Source: Gymnodinialimonas phycosphaerae (GTDB lineage: Bacteria; Pseudomonadota; Alphaproteobacteria; Rhodobacterales; Rhodobacteraceae). Taken from it: DNA of 64,000 bases. How positions within the stretch are numbered: position 1 is the stretch's first letter; each line of letters begins with the position of its first letter. Location: positions 1 through 64,000 of the forward strand of contig NZ_JAIMBW010000001.1 of assembly GCF_019195455.1 (NCBI RefSeq). Reading direction: 5' to 3'. Shown here piece after piece: positions 41,678-50,629 of this stretch. The position numbers and the translations under genes were made by a program. A model generated the notes under the pieces. That model worked only from the letters and a program-made list of their open reading frames with translations, was not told the origin of the DNA and did not search any database.

Positions 41678-42511
41678 TTGGAGCTGTTTGCCGATCCCTG
41701 GACCCTGATCGGTCTCATCGCCGCCCTTGCTTTTGCGGGGATGGCGATAGGATTTCTGGCCGGCCTTTTCGGGGTTGGGGGCGGGGCCATTTCGGTCCCG
41801 ATCTTCTTCGATATCTTCGGCGGTTTGGGCTATGATCCCGAGGTCGCAATGCCGTTGGCTGTGGGCACTTCGCTTGCGGTGATCGTGCCAACCTCGATCA
41901 GCTCTGCCCGAGGGCACTATGCAAAGGGCGCACTTGATGCCGAGATCCTTCGGATGTGGGCGGTCCCGATCCTTCTGGGCGTGGTCATTGGCGCCATCGT
42001 TGCACGATTTGCATCGCCGGTCGTGTTCCAGGCGGTCTTCGCCATCGTCGCGTCGATTGTCGCCTTGAAGTTGCTGACCGGGGGCACGGGTTGGCAGTTG
42101 GGCGATAGCTTGCCGGGCCTTTTCGCGATGCGCCTTGCGGGCGGGGTTATCGGCCTTGTCTCTGCCATCATGGGCATCGGCGGCGGGGCGATCTCGAACC
42201 TTTTTATGACGCTCTTTGGAACACCGATTCACCGCGCGATCGCGACTTCGGCGGGCGTTGGCGTGTTGATCTCGGTCCCTGGCGCGATCGGCTACGTCTT
42301 TGCCGGGCTGGGGCAGCTGGGGTTGCCGCCGGGCTCTCTTGGATTCGTCTCGCTCGTGGCGTTCGCACTGACGATCCCCACGAGTTTGGTGACGACACGG
42401 TTCGGCGTGGCGCTGGCCCATGGCCTTTCAGGTCGCACGCTTCAATTCGCATTCGGATGCTTCCTGATCCTGGTCGTCCTTCGGTTCTTGTGGGCGATTG
42501 TTTCGGGTTAG
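41678..42511 (+). CDS. TauE/SafE family membrane exporter
   Basis: 277 aa from a TTG start at 41678; the next in-frame ATG is about 20 codons in. About eight hydrophobic helices and the TauE repeats GLFGVGGGAISVP and SAIMGIGGGAISN are visible. Members export sulfite, sulfoacetate or other organic anions. It begins one base after the dehydrogenase stop. Its presence, together with an SsuABC-like importer, hints at an organosulfur or organic-acid substrate. Confidence 0.88.
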   Translation: MELFADPWTLIGLIAALAFAGMAIGFLAGLFGVGGGAISVPIFFDIFGGLGYDPEVAMPLAVGTSLAVIVPTSISSARGHYAKGALDAEILRMWAVPILLGVVIGAIVARFASPVVFQAVFAIVASIVALKLLTGGTGWQLGDSLPGLFAMRLAGGVIGLVSAIMGIGGGAISNLFMTLFGTPIHRAIATSAGVGVLISVPGAIGYVFAGLGQLGLPPGSLGFVSLVAFALTIPTSLVTTRFGVALAHGLSGRTLQFAFGCFLILVVLRFLWAIVSG

Positions 42512-42514
42512 GGG

Positions 42515-43705
42515 CCGGGTTCACGAATACGCGACGGTTGTGCTGAACGGATTCCTTCAATCGGCTGGGTCAGCACGATGGGCCGGGACCGTTTGCGCGC
42601 GCCCCAGTCGTGGCGGTTCTGCACGATCTCGGCGGTAGTGGCCTCGAAAATCGTCGTGTTGATGACCGTAAACGCCGAGGCGGGACTCGCGCCTGCGGGA
42701 CCAAGCGACAGGACAAACCGCGGCCCTCCGGATCTGCTGAATGTGGTCGTGCCCGTGACCTCTTCATGTGCGTCCAACCATTCCGTCAGCCGCAAGGTGG
42801 TGGCTTAAGTCACGGCGATCTCCGTGTCGCGGGGCAGATCGACTTGGGCCATGATCTGCGCAGGTTCCGACAGGGGGAGATCTGGCTGGCCACGCGCGGC
42901 ATCTGTGATGCATAGGCCACGACGGTTCCAAGCACGACCACGATGACCCCAAGGGCGCATGGAAAGTCCCGTGCACGACCTGCGCGTAGCCCTTGGCCAG
43001 CCTGTCGAAAAGGCCGCGCCGGGTTTTCCTGGCCGTGGGCGTGGGAATGATCCAAACCGCCAGGCGCGGCAGCAGGTAGAAGGCTGACAGAAAGCTGCCT
43101 GTCAGCATCAACATCACGACGATCCCAAGTGAGTAGCGATATTGCCCCCCGAGCCCGTCAGGCAGGAACAACGGCAAGAAGGCCGAGACGGTGATGATCG
43201 ACGCGATCAGAAGCGGTATCGTGTACTGTTTGCCCGCGACCAGGGGCGCGTCCGTTCGTTCCTCGCCCGCGCGGATGCGGCGTCCCAGGTCCTCCACGAT
43301 GGCCACGCCGTTATCGACAAGAAGCCCGAGGCTGATGTTGATTGCAGCGATTGAAACCTCCGGCAATTCCACCCCTACCGGCCCCATCAATACGAATGAG
43401 AAGCTTACCACGAAGGGCATGATGGAGGCGATCACCAGCGCCTCGCGCTCGCACATGAACAAAAGCATGACCGCAACCACAACAGCAAAGATTTGTGCCA
43501 TGTTGGTCAATGCGGTGTTGACGTTTGCGCTGGCGAATTCCGGTTGGAACGTGCTGAAATGGGCCTCAATGCCGATGGGCTGATCGGTGATGAAACCATC
43601 GACGGCATCCTGTAGGACCGGGCCAAGTCGCTTGATGTCGTGATCATCCTGCATCTGTATGCCAAGAACGATGGCCAAGGCGACATTCAGGAATCTTGTC
43701 GCCAA
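42515..43705 (-). pseudogene. RND efflux permease remnant
   Basis: The middle of an RND pump is readable on the minus strand: LGIQMQDDHDIKRLG, then helices with ANVNTALTNMAQIFAVVVAVMLLF, SLGLLVDNGVAIVEDLGRRI and SGSFLSAFYLLP-like sequence. The frame then shifts near 43000 into GVIVVVLGTVVAYASQMPRV and again near 42790 into EEVTGTTTFSRSGGPRFVLSL. The N-terminal third and the C-terminal third are missing. It is dead DNA from a former efflux locus. Confidence 0.85.
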
Positions 43706-43807
43706 GGCAGATCAGCCCAAGGACCGGGACTTCGATCAGTAGGTTCTCATGCTCCGCCACACTCTACAGATCGCCCGATGTTTCATGCGACACGCGGATG
43801 TCGCCTG

Positions 43808-44420
43808 TCACGACGTACCGGGCGGCATCGTGACGTTCTGCCCCTCATCAAGAAAGGGCACGCCGAGGGTCACGACACGCTCGCCCGCGTCAAGTCCGTC
43901 CCGGACAATCAGGGGGTCTTTCTTTACTGCGCTCAGCGCAACGGATCGGAAATGGATGTAGCTTCTGTCGTCCTTAAGCGGGCGAGAACACCATGATCTC
44001 TGCGCTGGGTGCACTGGGTGTCGAAAGCTCCGCAGACCGGTGTGTCGCCAAGCCCCTGCACCTCCACGCCGTTGACGATGCCGTCAAAAGGCGCGCGCAG
44101 GGATGTGTCGGCTAGGCTTTCCTCGACCAAGTCTAGGCTTCGGTTGTGCCGTTGCATCCGCGCGCGGAAAGGTAATTTTAACGGGCTGTCTCCTCTGGCG
44201 CGTTGGCGAGAGGCGCCTGTGCCTTGGCGAAGATGCAGGCCAAGTTCGCGATCGTCTTTTTTCAATCGTCGCCAGCATCTGGCCCGCCTCCACAATCTGG
44301 CCGATTTGCAGCGAGACCGGCCCCAGCCTGCAAGGCCAGCGGCGTGATCTGTGGCGGCTTCAGAACGGCGCGTCACTGTCGGGTCAGCGTGAACCGCAAC
44401 CTCCGTTCTGACACTGCAAA
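43808..44420 (-). pseudogene. RND membrane-fusion (adaptor) protein remnant
   Basis: Pieces of a HlyD/AcrA-like adaptor occur in several minus-strand frames: SLQIGQIVEAGQMLATIEKR near 44300 (lipoyl-like), TSLRAPFDGIVNGVEVQG near 44090 and DPLIVRDGLDAGERVVTLG near 43890. Order and orientation fit a single gene with multiple frameshifts, upstream of the broken pump. Confidence 0.8.
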
Positions 44421-44443
44421 CAGTTTCGTCGGCGGGGCCCAGT

Positions 44444-44968
44444 TTGATCGCGGCATTGCCGGACAATCCACGCAACTTCTTGTCGGTAGTTGCAATGGCA
44501 TTCGTGCCACAGATGGTGTCCGCCGAAGTGATCGCCGTTCTCGGGAAATTCATCGCACCGGGCGGGGCGGATCCCGCAGAAGCAGAGAAGCTATGGCAGG
44601 CTGGTCCTGAGCGGATTCAACCAATGCTTGAGACATGGCTGAAGCAACAGCACGACGCCGGGAGGTTGCACTTTGATAATCCGGAAACCATGGCACAACT
44701 GCTGCCGAAAATCTTTCATGGAAGCCTCCAAGTGGAGCTTTTCATGGGCCGTTGTACCCACGTGAGTGAGGATGAAGTCCAAGATCAGATCGCCGCGGCG
44801 GTCAATCTTTTCCTGGCGGGGTCCCTTCCTCGGCAAGCGAAAAGTGGGTCGTCTATTTGCCCGATACGTTATGTTGAAGATGGCAGATGCGACTTGGTCT
44901 TTGGGAGATGCAGAATTGAGCCAGCGATCCCGGTGCACGTCGATTTGTGGGAAGAAACGATTTATTAA
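44444..44968 (+). pseudogene. TetR regulator remnant (C-terminal domain only)
   Basis: The frame matches the ligand domain of AcrR/AefR-like TetR regulators (LWQAGPERIQPMLETWLKQQ, FDNPETMAQLLPKIFHGS, VELFMG). The HTH domain is missing, and the last ~45 residues look out of frame. It is divergent from the broken adaptor gene, the usual position for an RND regulator. So the whole tetR-adaptor-pump locus has decayed. Confidence 0.75.
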
Positions 44969-45206
44969 GTTACGTGCGCGAAAAGTGGGTGAAGAGGGGC
45001 GTATGTTGCGGAATTATCATAGCTTTCACTATGAGAATATCGAAAAGCCGGTCCCTTGTAGGGGTGCGCAGATCATTGATTAACAAAAGCCAAAAACAAC
45101 AACTGGCTTCTTCGCAATTTGTTCCTTGTGAACGAAGCGTTTGCTACGCCATGCTGACGCTGCGGAAGTCTGTCCACTCCGTGCCATAACAAGAGGAGAT
45201 ATGCCT

Positions 45207-45656
45207 ATGGAAGAACAACCCATTAATCGCCGCGACATGTTTGTCGGGGGCACCACCGCCGCCATCGGCCTTGCCGCCATGGCGTCCCCGGCGTTGGCGA
45301 ACAACACGTCAGATCCGGCGACTGCGATCGACGACTCGCTTTCCGAAGACGCGGCTGCACTGCTGACCGATGCCGCACGGGCGCTGACCGAAGGCGACGC
45401 TGTGCGTTTGAACGCGTCGTTGCGTGATCCCGACTCGCCACTGCCCGAACATCTGCAAAACCTGACCCACGCAGATATCCAATCGCTGCACCTTGCGTTC
45501 CAGACAACGCATGAAAACACCTTCGAACTCGGCTCGCTGGCGCCGTCGCTGGTGGCCACGGCCCACGCTGGGGATGCCTGCTGCTGCTGTACGCCGGCCT
45601 CGTGCTGCTGCGCGGCTGCGCAATCGGTCGATAGCCGGTCCCGCCGCATCGCCTGA
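45207..45656 (+). CDS. TOMM precursor peptide with polycysteine core and Tat-like leader
   Basis: 149 aa from ATG 45207, eight bases after GAGGAG; ATG 45201 is only two bases from it. Residues 5-31 look like a Tat signal: NRRDMF then VGGTTAAIGLAAMASPALA. A helical leader follows (LSEDAAALLTDAARAL, HADIQSLHLAFQTTHENTF). The C-terminus holds the core AGDACCCCTPASCCCAAAQS (residues 121-140, seven Cys, one Thr, two Ser), then VDSRSRRIA. The core closely recalls streptolysin S (GG followed by CCCCC-TT-CC). The next three genes encode the azole-forming enzymes. A Tat-like start is not typical of such precursors. Confidence 0.85.
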   Translation: MEEQPINRRDMFVGGTTAAIGLAAMASPALANNTSDPATAIDDSLSEDAAALLTDAARALTEGDAVRLNASLRDPDSPLPEHLQNLTHADIQSLHLAFQTTHENTFELGSLAPSLVATAHAGDACCCCTPASCCCAAAQSVDSRSRRIA

Positions 45657-45666
45657 ACCGCAAACA

Positions 45667-45697
45667 GAACCGCGCGTCTTGCTTTGGCGCGCGGTTC
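45667..45697 (+). terminator. Hairpin between precursor and modification genes
   Basis: GAACCGCGCG and CGCGCGGTTC form a perfect 10-bp stem with an 11-base loop, 10 bp after the precursor stop. There is no T-run. As in the streptolysin S operon, a partial terminator here would give more precursor than enzyme (family knowledge applied by analogy). Confidence 0.6.
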
Positions 45698-45725
45698 ACC
45701 CTCCTTCGCAAAGGCCCCTTCCCAC

Positions 45726-46751
45726 ATGAAATTGATCGCGACCCCTGTCCTTGTGCTGTTCGACGATACCGGCGGCGCAACCTTGAAGAGGGGCACGACC
45801 CTCGTCCGGCTCAACGCCCCCTTCCAGGCGAAGGCCTGCATCGACATACTGCAAGCGTTCAAGGCGCCGGGCCTGGACCCGGAGACGTTCCTTGCCAAGC
45901 TCGACCCTGCCGCCGCAGAGGCGGTCTCAGGTCTGATCGAGCAGATGAAAATGGCCCGGTTCCTGGTCCCGGATACAGTCGACCTCGACGATCCCGAAAC
46001 GGTCTTCTGGATGGACTACGGCCAATCGCGCACCGCGATCGAGGACGGCGCCACGCGCCTTCACCTGACGATGGTGGGCCGCAATCACCTGACCGAGCGG
46101 GTGGCCAAAGCATTGACGGCGGCGGGCCTGACCATCGACCAATGGATCGATGACCCGAAGCTGCGCGGCCCCGCGATCCAGACGCTGGCACCTGCGCCCT
46201 GGCGTGAGATCTCGGGCCTGGACGTGCCCGACGCCGAGGACGGCACGCTGAGTCTGCTCGTCGCCGCAACAGATATCGGCGCAGAGACCCATCTGCGCCC
46301 CTGGAACGAGTTCTGCGTCGACAACCGACTGAATTTCCTGCCGATCTCGCTTAAAGACAACAGAATCGCCATGGGCCCCTACGTGCGCCCGTTCGAGAAT
46401 GCCTGCCTGGAATGTACGCGGGGGCGTATCAACGCCAACGTCATGACGCTGGACCGTGACGATGAAGAATACCGGCCCGAGGTGCCCCACGCGTTCGGCT
46501 GGCACCCGATGCTGTTGGATACTGCCGCGTCCCTGGCGACCGCAGAAATTCTGCGCCAAGCCGTCGGCGCGCTTCCGGCGATGCGTCCGGATCATATCGT
46601 CGCTGACCCGATTGGCACCGGCACGGTGACCCGCCATGGCGTACTGCGTCTGCCAAGGTGCCCGGTGTGCAGCCCAATCAAGCGCCACTCCGCCCCGATG
46701 GTCGTCGATTCCGAGGACCGCAACGCCGCCTTGATCAATGAATACCGATGA
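45726..46751 (+). CDS. TOMM leader-binding/ThiF-like cyclodehydratase partner
   Basis: 341 aa from ATG 45726. Residues 1-90 resemble the winged-helix leader-recognition element (VLVLFDDTGGATLKRGTTLVRL...). They are followed by a degenerate Rossmann/E1-like part (LHLTMVGRNHLTERVAKAL). Two CxxC pairs, ACLECTRGR (near 226) and RCPVCSPIK (near 312), form the structural zinc site of this family. It presents the precursor to the YcaO enzyme. The stop overlaps the YcaO start (ATGA). Confidence 0.88.
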   Translation: MKLIATPVLVLFDDTGGATLKRGTTLVRLNAPFQAKACIDILQAFKAPGLDPETFLAKLDPAAAEAVSGLIEQMKMARFLVPDTVDLDDPETVFWMDYGQSRTAIEDGATRLHLTMVGRNHLTERVAKALTAAGLTIDQWIDDPKLRGPAIQTLAPAPWREISGLDVPDAEDGTLSLLVAATDIGAETHLRPWNEFCVDNRLNFLPISLKDNRIAMGPYVRPFENACLECTRGRINANVMTLDRDDEEYRPEVPHAFGWHPMLLDTAASLATAEILRQAVGALPAMRPDHIVADPIGTGTVTRHGVLRLPRCPVCSPIKRHSAPMVVDSEDRNAALINEYR

Positions 46752-48073
46752 CAAAAGCATTTAATCCCGGGCTGAAGTTCCCGGCGAAATGGACCAACGG
46801 CGAATTGATCAACCCTGTTTCGGGCATCCTGAACGGGGTCTGGGAACAGCCGCGGCTGGCTGGATATGCGGACCTGTTCCAATATGCCGCGATGGCCTGC
46901 GATACCGCAGCCTTCGGCGGCCCGGACAATTTTCGCCACGTGGGTGGTGCGTCGCTGGACCGCGATGGTGCCTGGATCAAGGCGGTGGGGGAGGGGATCG
47001 AACGCTATTGCGCCGCGATCTACGAACCGACGGATTACCCCATGTGCACTCGCGCCGAGGCGCCCTTCGACACCGTCGACCTGTCGCTTTTGTCGCTGTA
47101 CCCCGAGGAGATCACCGCCTCCGACGACTTTCCCTTCGATGCGGTGGATGACGCAGCCCTGATCCGCTGGTGCCCGGCCCAAACGCTCGATGGAGAGGAG
47201 ACGCATGTGCCCTGCGCAGGCGTCTTCGTGCCATGGTACTACGAACTGGCCACGGGCGAGACGCCACTGTTTCAGCCGATTTCCACCGGGCTGGCCTGCC
47301 ATAGCTCGCAGGCGGCAGCGCGACTAGGCGGATTGATGGAGGTGGTGGAGCGCGACGCCTTTACATCCCTTTGGCAGACCCGCACCCCCCTGACGGAGAT
47401 CGCGACGGATGCCTTGCCGCCCGACAGCACGGAGATCCTGCGCCGGATCACCGCCACCGGGGCCAGCGTGCGCATCGGTTTCGTGCCGACAGATCACGGT
47501 ATTCCCGTATGCATCGCCGCCCAATCCATCGACAGCGGGCGAATGCCGGCGTTCTCTCTTGCCGCCTCGGCCGGGGCGGATCCCGCCGACGCCGTACGCA
47601 AGGCGCTGGAAGAGCTGGTCCATACCTTCCGCTGGATGGCGCGGCTGAATTTCAGCCGCCGGGATTTCACGCCCGACGCCGAATTCTCGAACGTGGTGGA
47701 CCAGGAAACGCACCTGCTGTTGTGGTGCGACATCGCCAACCGTCACCGGACGAAGTTCCTCTGGTCCGGCGACAAGGTGGCCTATGATACGATCACGGGC
47801 ATCAATGGCGACACCCCAGAGGCACAGTTGCTTGACGCCGACGCGCGCGTAAGGGCAACCGGCTACACGCCGCTATTCGTCGACCTGACGACGCCTGATG
47901 TGGCGGAATTCGGGTTCCATGTCACGCGTGCGTTGGTGCCGGGCTATAACCCGCTGTTCATGGGCCACAACCTGCGCAGCCGGACGAACCCGCGCCTTCT
48001 GAAGCGTCTGGCCGAGCGGCAGGAGGCACAGCCCGATGCGACCCTCAACGATTATCCGCACCCCTTCCCATGA
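46748..48073 (+). CDS. YcaO-domain azoline-forming cyclodehydratase
   Basis: 441 aa. YcaO ATP-binding blocks are visible: GEGIERYCAAIYE, GLMEVVERDAFTSLW and RKALEELVHTF. The C-terminus ends YPHPFP, a proline-rich tail like the PxPxP motif required for catalysis in TOMM YcaO enzymes. It phosphorylates backbone amides and closes Cys, Ser or Thr into azolines. It overlaps both neighbours by four bases, so synthesis of the enzyme complex is coupled. Confidence 0.95.
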   Translation: MTKAFNPGLKFPAKWTNGELINPVSGILNGVWEQPRLAGYADLFQYAAMACDTAAFGGPDNFRHVGGASLDRDGAWIKAVGEGIERYCAAIYEPTDYPMCTRAEAPFDTVDLSLLSLYPEEITASDDFPFDAVDDAALIRWCPAQTLDGEETHVPCAGVFVPWYYELATGETPLFQPISTGLACHSSQAAARLGGLMEVVERDAFTSLWQTRTPLTEIATDALPPDSTEILRRITATGASVRIGFVPTDHGIPVCIAAQSIDSGRMPAFSLAASAGADPADAVRKALEELVHTFRWMARLNFSRRDFTPDAEFSNVVDQETHLLLWCDIANRHRTKFLWSGDKVAYDTITGINGDTPEAQLLDADARVRATGYTPLFVDLTTPDVAEFGFHVTRALVPGYNPLFMGHNLRSRTNPRLLKRLAERQEAQPDATLNDYPHPFP

Positions 48074-48885
48074 GCAGAGATATGGACACCGACCAAATTA
48101 CCATCGCGCACGAGCTGTTGGGGGGCGAAGGAGAGATCTGGGAGCTTTTCAACATGAACTCCAAGATCACCAGTTCGGACCTCTATGCGCCCTCCACCGT
48201 GATCGCCGAGACGATGCGGCAGATGCCGCTGTCGTTCCGGGCGGAATCGCAATCCGTCATCCCCTTGCCGGCGCCCGATGCGCTGAAAAGCCCGAAACGG
48301 GACTTGGCCGAGGCGATGCTGGAGCGCAGCACGCCGCAAAACCTTGTGGCCCCCGCGCTGACACTGACCGAACTTGCGACGCTGCTTTACAGTTGCGCGG
48401 GCCAGAACCGCAGCGCGGAAGAGGCGCAGGCCGATCGTCCGTTTCGCGTGGTTCCGTCGGGCGGGGCCCTGTATCCGTTGGAGGTCTATGTCCATTGCAA
48501 GGACGTCACGGGGCTGGACGCGGGCATTTACCATTATGACCCGCTGGAGCATGGACTGCGCTTGCATGTGCCGGGCGATCAGACCGAGCGGCTTTCGAAG
48601 ATCGTGGTGCAGCCGGATCTGCCGGTCGACACCTCGGTTCAGGTGATGTTCACGATGATCCCGGCGCGGCTGGTTCTGAAATATGGCAATCGCGGCTATC
48701 GCTTTGCGCTTATGGAAGCCGGGCACGCTGCGCAGAACGCGATCATCGCCAGCCGGGGGATGGGCTATGACGCGCTGCCGGTAGGCGGGTACCGCGATGA
48801 AGAACTGGAAAGGTTGCTGGGGATCGACGGCGTGAACCATGTCGCCGCCTATATGACGTTTGTCGGCAAAGATCAGGATGCATGA
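48070..48885 (+). CDS. SagB-type FMN dehydrogenase
   Basis: 271 aa of the nitroreductase fold. Visible are RPFRVVPSGGALYPLEVYV (FMN phosphate site), DAGIYHYDPLEHGL, and GHAAQNAIIASRGMGYDALPVGG. SagB enzymes oxidise azolines to aromatic thiazoles or oxazoles with FMN. With the precursor, leader-binding and YcaO proteins it completes the minimal A-C-D-B set of an azole RiPP cluster. Confidence 0.93.
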   Translation: MSRDMDTDQITIAHELLGGEGEIWELFNMNSKITSSDLYAPSTVIAETMRQMPLSFRAESQSVIPLPAPDALKSPKRDLAEAMLERSTPQNLVAPALTLTELATLLYSCAGQNRSAEEAQADRPFRVVPSGGALYPLEVYVHCKDVTGLDAGIYHYDPLEHGLRLHVPGDQTERLSKIVVQPDLPVDTSVQVMFTMIPARLVLKYGNRGYRFALMEAGHAAQNAIIASRGMGYDALPVGGYRDEELERLLGIDGVNHVAAYMTFVGKDQDA

Positions 48886-50377
48886 CACCCAAGGATGTGC
48901 GGGCGGCCCTGAGGTCGTTGAGATCTGGTCGGAAGATCAGTTGCGCGATGCTCTTGCGCGGTGCGCGGCACAGAGCCTGATCGTCGACCTGACGCGGCGA
49001 GGGCTTGCGCCCTTTGCAGCCGCCCATCAGGTGACTGCGCAGATCGGCGAAACCATCGAAGGCCTGCTGTCGGATCTGCCTCCCGTTCTGCTGCCCAACG
49101 CTGAAGGGGTTGCGGCTGAGCACATCGGCTCTTGGATCGATTTCGAGCTTTTCGGCGATCCCGCGCGTATCCTTGCAGACCGGGTCGCCTTGCGGGTGAC
49201 AAAGCACAACCCTGACCGCATTCTGATCCTGATGCCCCACACGGCAGAGGATCTGACCCGCGCCGATTGCCTTCTGCTGGCGCGCCTAGCAGCGATGCTG
49301 CCTGCGCGAATAAGCCTTGGGTTCTCATGCGGCGCATATGTGCTGCCTGACGATCTGGGCGTAGAGGTGATCGCCACGATGCCTCGCACCATGGCAGGCG
49401 CAGCGCGGTTCCCGCCGGGGTCCATGAGCGTTCAGATGCAGAGCAAACTGGCGCTACTGGGCAGCGGCATTCCGCAGGGCGTGGCGGCCCCGAATGGCCA
49501 GATTTACCTGCCGCCCAACGTTCGGTTCGAAGGCGGTGATTTCAAGCCGGACGCGGTCGCGCCTTATGCGGCGCAATGGGGGTGGAGCGGGTTGCCGTTC
49601 CTGATCGATAGCGCCGACGCGGGTACACTGGCGCGGTTTGCCTGGCGCGCGCTGGCGGCACGTGACGCGGATCTGGCGATCCATCTGGCGCGGCTTGCGG
49701 TCGAGCGGCCCGGGGACAAGGCCTTCGCGACGTCGGCGCTGGCCACGATCCTGATCATTGCACAATCCTTCGCAGAACTGGCGCGGATCGGTGGAGAGGA
49801 CAGTAACCTGAACCGCGCCTGGGGAGAGACCCTGGCGGGCAGCGCGCAAGGGGCGGCCTCGACGTTTCAAGCGGCGGCGGATGCCGACGACACCAGCGCG
49901 ATGGGCCTTTACTTGCGCAACATCTCAGCGCTGGCCGACTTCCGCGTTGGCAAGCCAGAGGTCGCGCTTGCCAAACAACTGTCGATCCGCGCCGCGTTGG
50001 AGGCGGATCCGAACCCCTCCAGACATCTGATTTTCATCAATAACCTTAACATGGGGCGGCTGGCGCGGGCCGAAGGCGACAGTTCCCGTGCAGCGGAGTT
50101 AATTGCCGCAGCCTTCGCCGCCCGCGGTGAGCAGGTCAGCGAGCATGATGCGCTTTATCGAGAAGTCCTATTGGCCGATGTCGCGGAAACGGATGATCTG
50201 GCGGCACGACACTGGGCCGCTGCCGCTGAAGTGTTCGCTGCTCAAACCCACCCCGGCGCCATTTCGATGCGCGCGTTTCGCAAGCTCGTCTCGCGTCCGC
50301 CGCGTCCGTTCGAAATGCGGGAAATTGCGGTCGCAGAGGCGTTGCGCGCCCATGCGCCGATCGCGGAAGGGGCATAG
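48878..50377 (+). CDS. Unrecognised TOMM-cluster protein, TPR-like C-terminus
   Basis: 499 aa from ATG 48878, inside the 3' end of the sagB gene; TTG 48860 is an alternative. I do not recognise the N-terminal half (VEIWSEDQLRDALARCAAQSLIVDL, EGLLSDLPPVLLPNAEG). A motif LGFSCGAYVLPDDLGVEVIAT lies near 150. The C-terminal half is all-helical with TPR-like pairs (AWRALAARDADLAIHLARLA, NLNMGRLARAEGDSSRAAEL). No signal peptide. Because it is coupled to sagB it probably acts in modification, leader removal or immunity, but this is inference. Confidence 0.7.
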   Translation: MHDTQGCAGGPEVVEIWSEDQLRDALARCAAQSLIVDLTRRGLAPFAAAHQVTAQIGETIEGLLSDLPPVLLPNAEGVAAEHIGSWIDFELFGDPARILADRVALRVTKHNPDRILILMPHTAEDLTRADCLLLARLAAMLPARISLGFSCGAYVLPDDLGVEVIATMPRTMAGAARFPPGSMSVQMQSKLALLGSGIPQGVAAPNGQIYLPPNVRFEGGDFKPDAVAPYAAQWGWSGLPFLIDSADAGTLARFAWRALAARDADLAIHLARLAVERPGDKAFATSALATILIIAQSFAELARIGGEDSNLNRAWGETLAGSAQGAASTFQAAADADDTSAMGLYLRNISALADFRVGKPEVALAKQLSIRAALEADPNPSRHLIFINNLNMGRLARAEGDSSRAAELIAAAFAARGEQVSEHDALYREVLLADVAETDDLAARHWAAAAEVFAAQTHPGAISMRAFRKLVSRPPRPFEMREIAVAEALRAHAPIAEGA

Positions 50378-50629
50378 ATGCGACGCAAATTGATAAATGG
50401 GTGGCTTTTGCTCTCGGCTCTGTGGATCATCTATGGCGCCTACTACGCGCTCAGCTACTGGTGGAATTGGGGCGATTTCATTTCCGAGGAAAACAGGGTT
50501 TCCGTCTGGACGATCACCATTGTGGAGATCCTGGCGGCACCTGTTGTGGGCGGTGTGGTCCTTTTCGCGTGCTTCGGCGTCGTCAACGGCGTGCGGTACG
50601 TAGCAAAGGGCCAGTTCCGTAGCCGTTAG
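50378..50629 (+). CDS. Small two-helix membrane protein of the TOMM cluster
   Basis: 83 aa. Two hydrophobic helices (WLLLSALWIIYGAYYALSY and ILAAPVVGGVVLFACFGVV) are separated by a charged loop. It begins directly after the upstream stop (TAGATG). It could be a self-protection or export accessory protein. No family is recognised. Confidence 0.7.
   Translation: MRRKLINGWLLLSALWIIYGAYYALSYWWNWGDFISEENRVSVWTITIVEILAAPVVGGVVLFACFGVVNGVRYVAKGQFRSR

Noticed and set aside
44444..44968. TetR-like gene as regulator of the TOMM cluster
   Set aside because: The DNA-binding domain is missing and the 3' part is out of frame.
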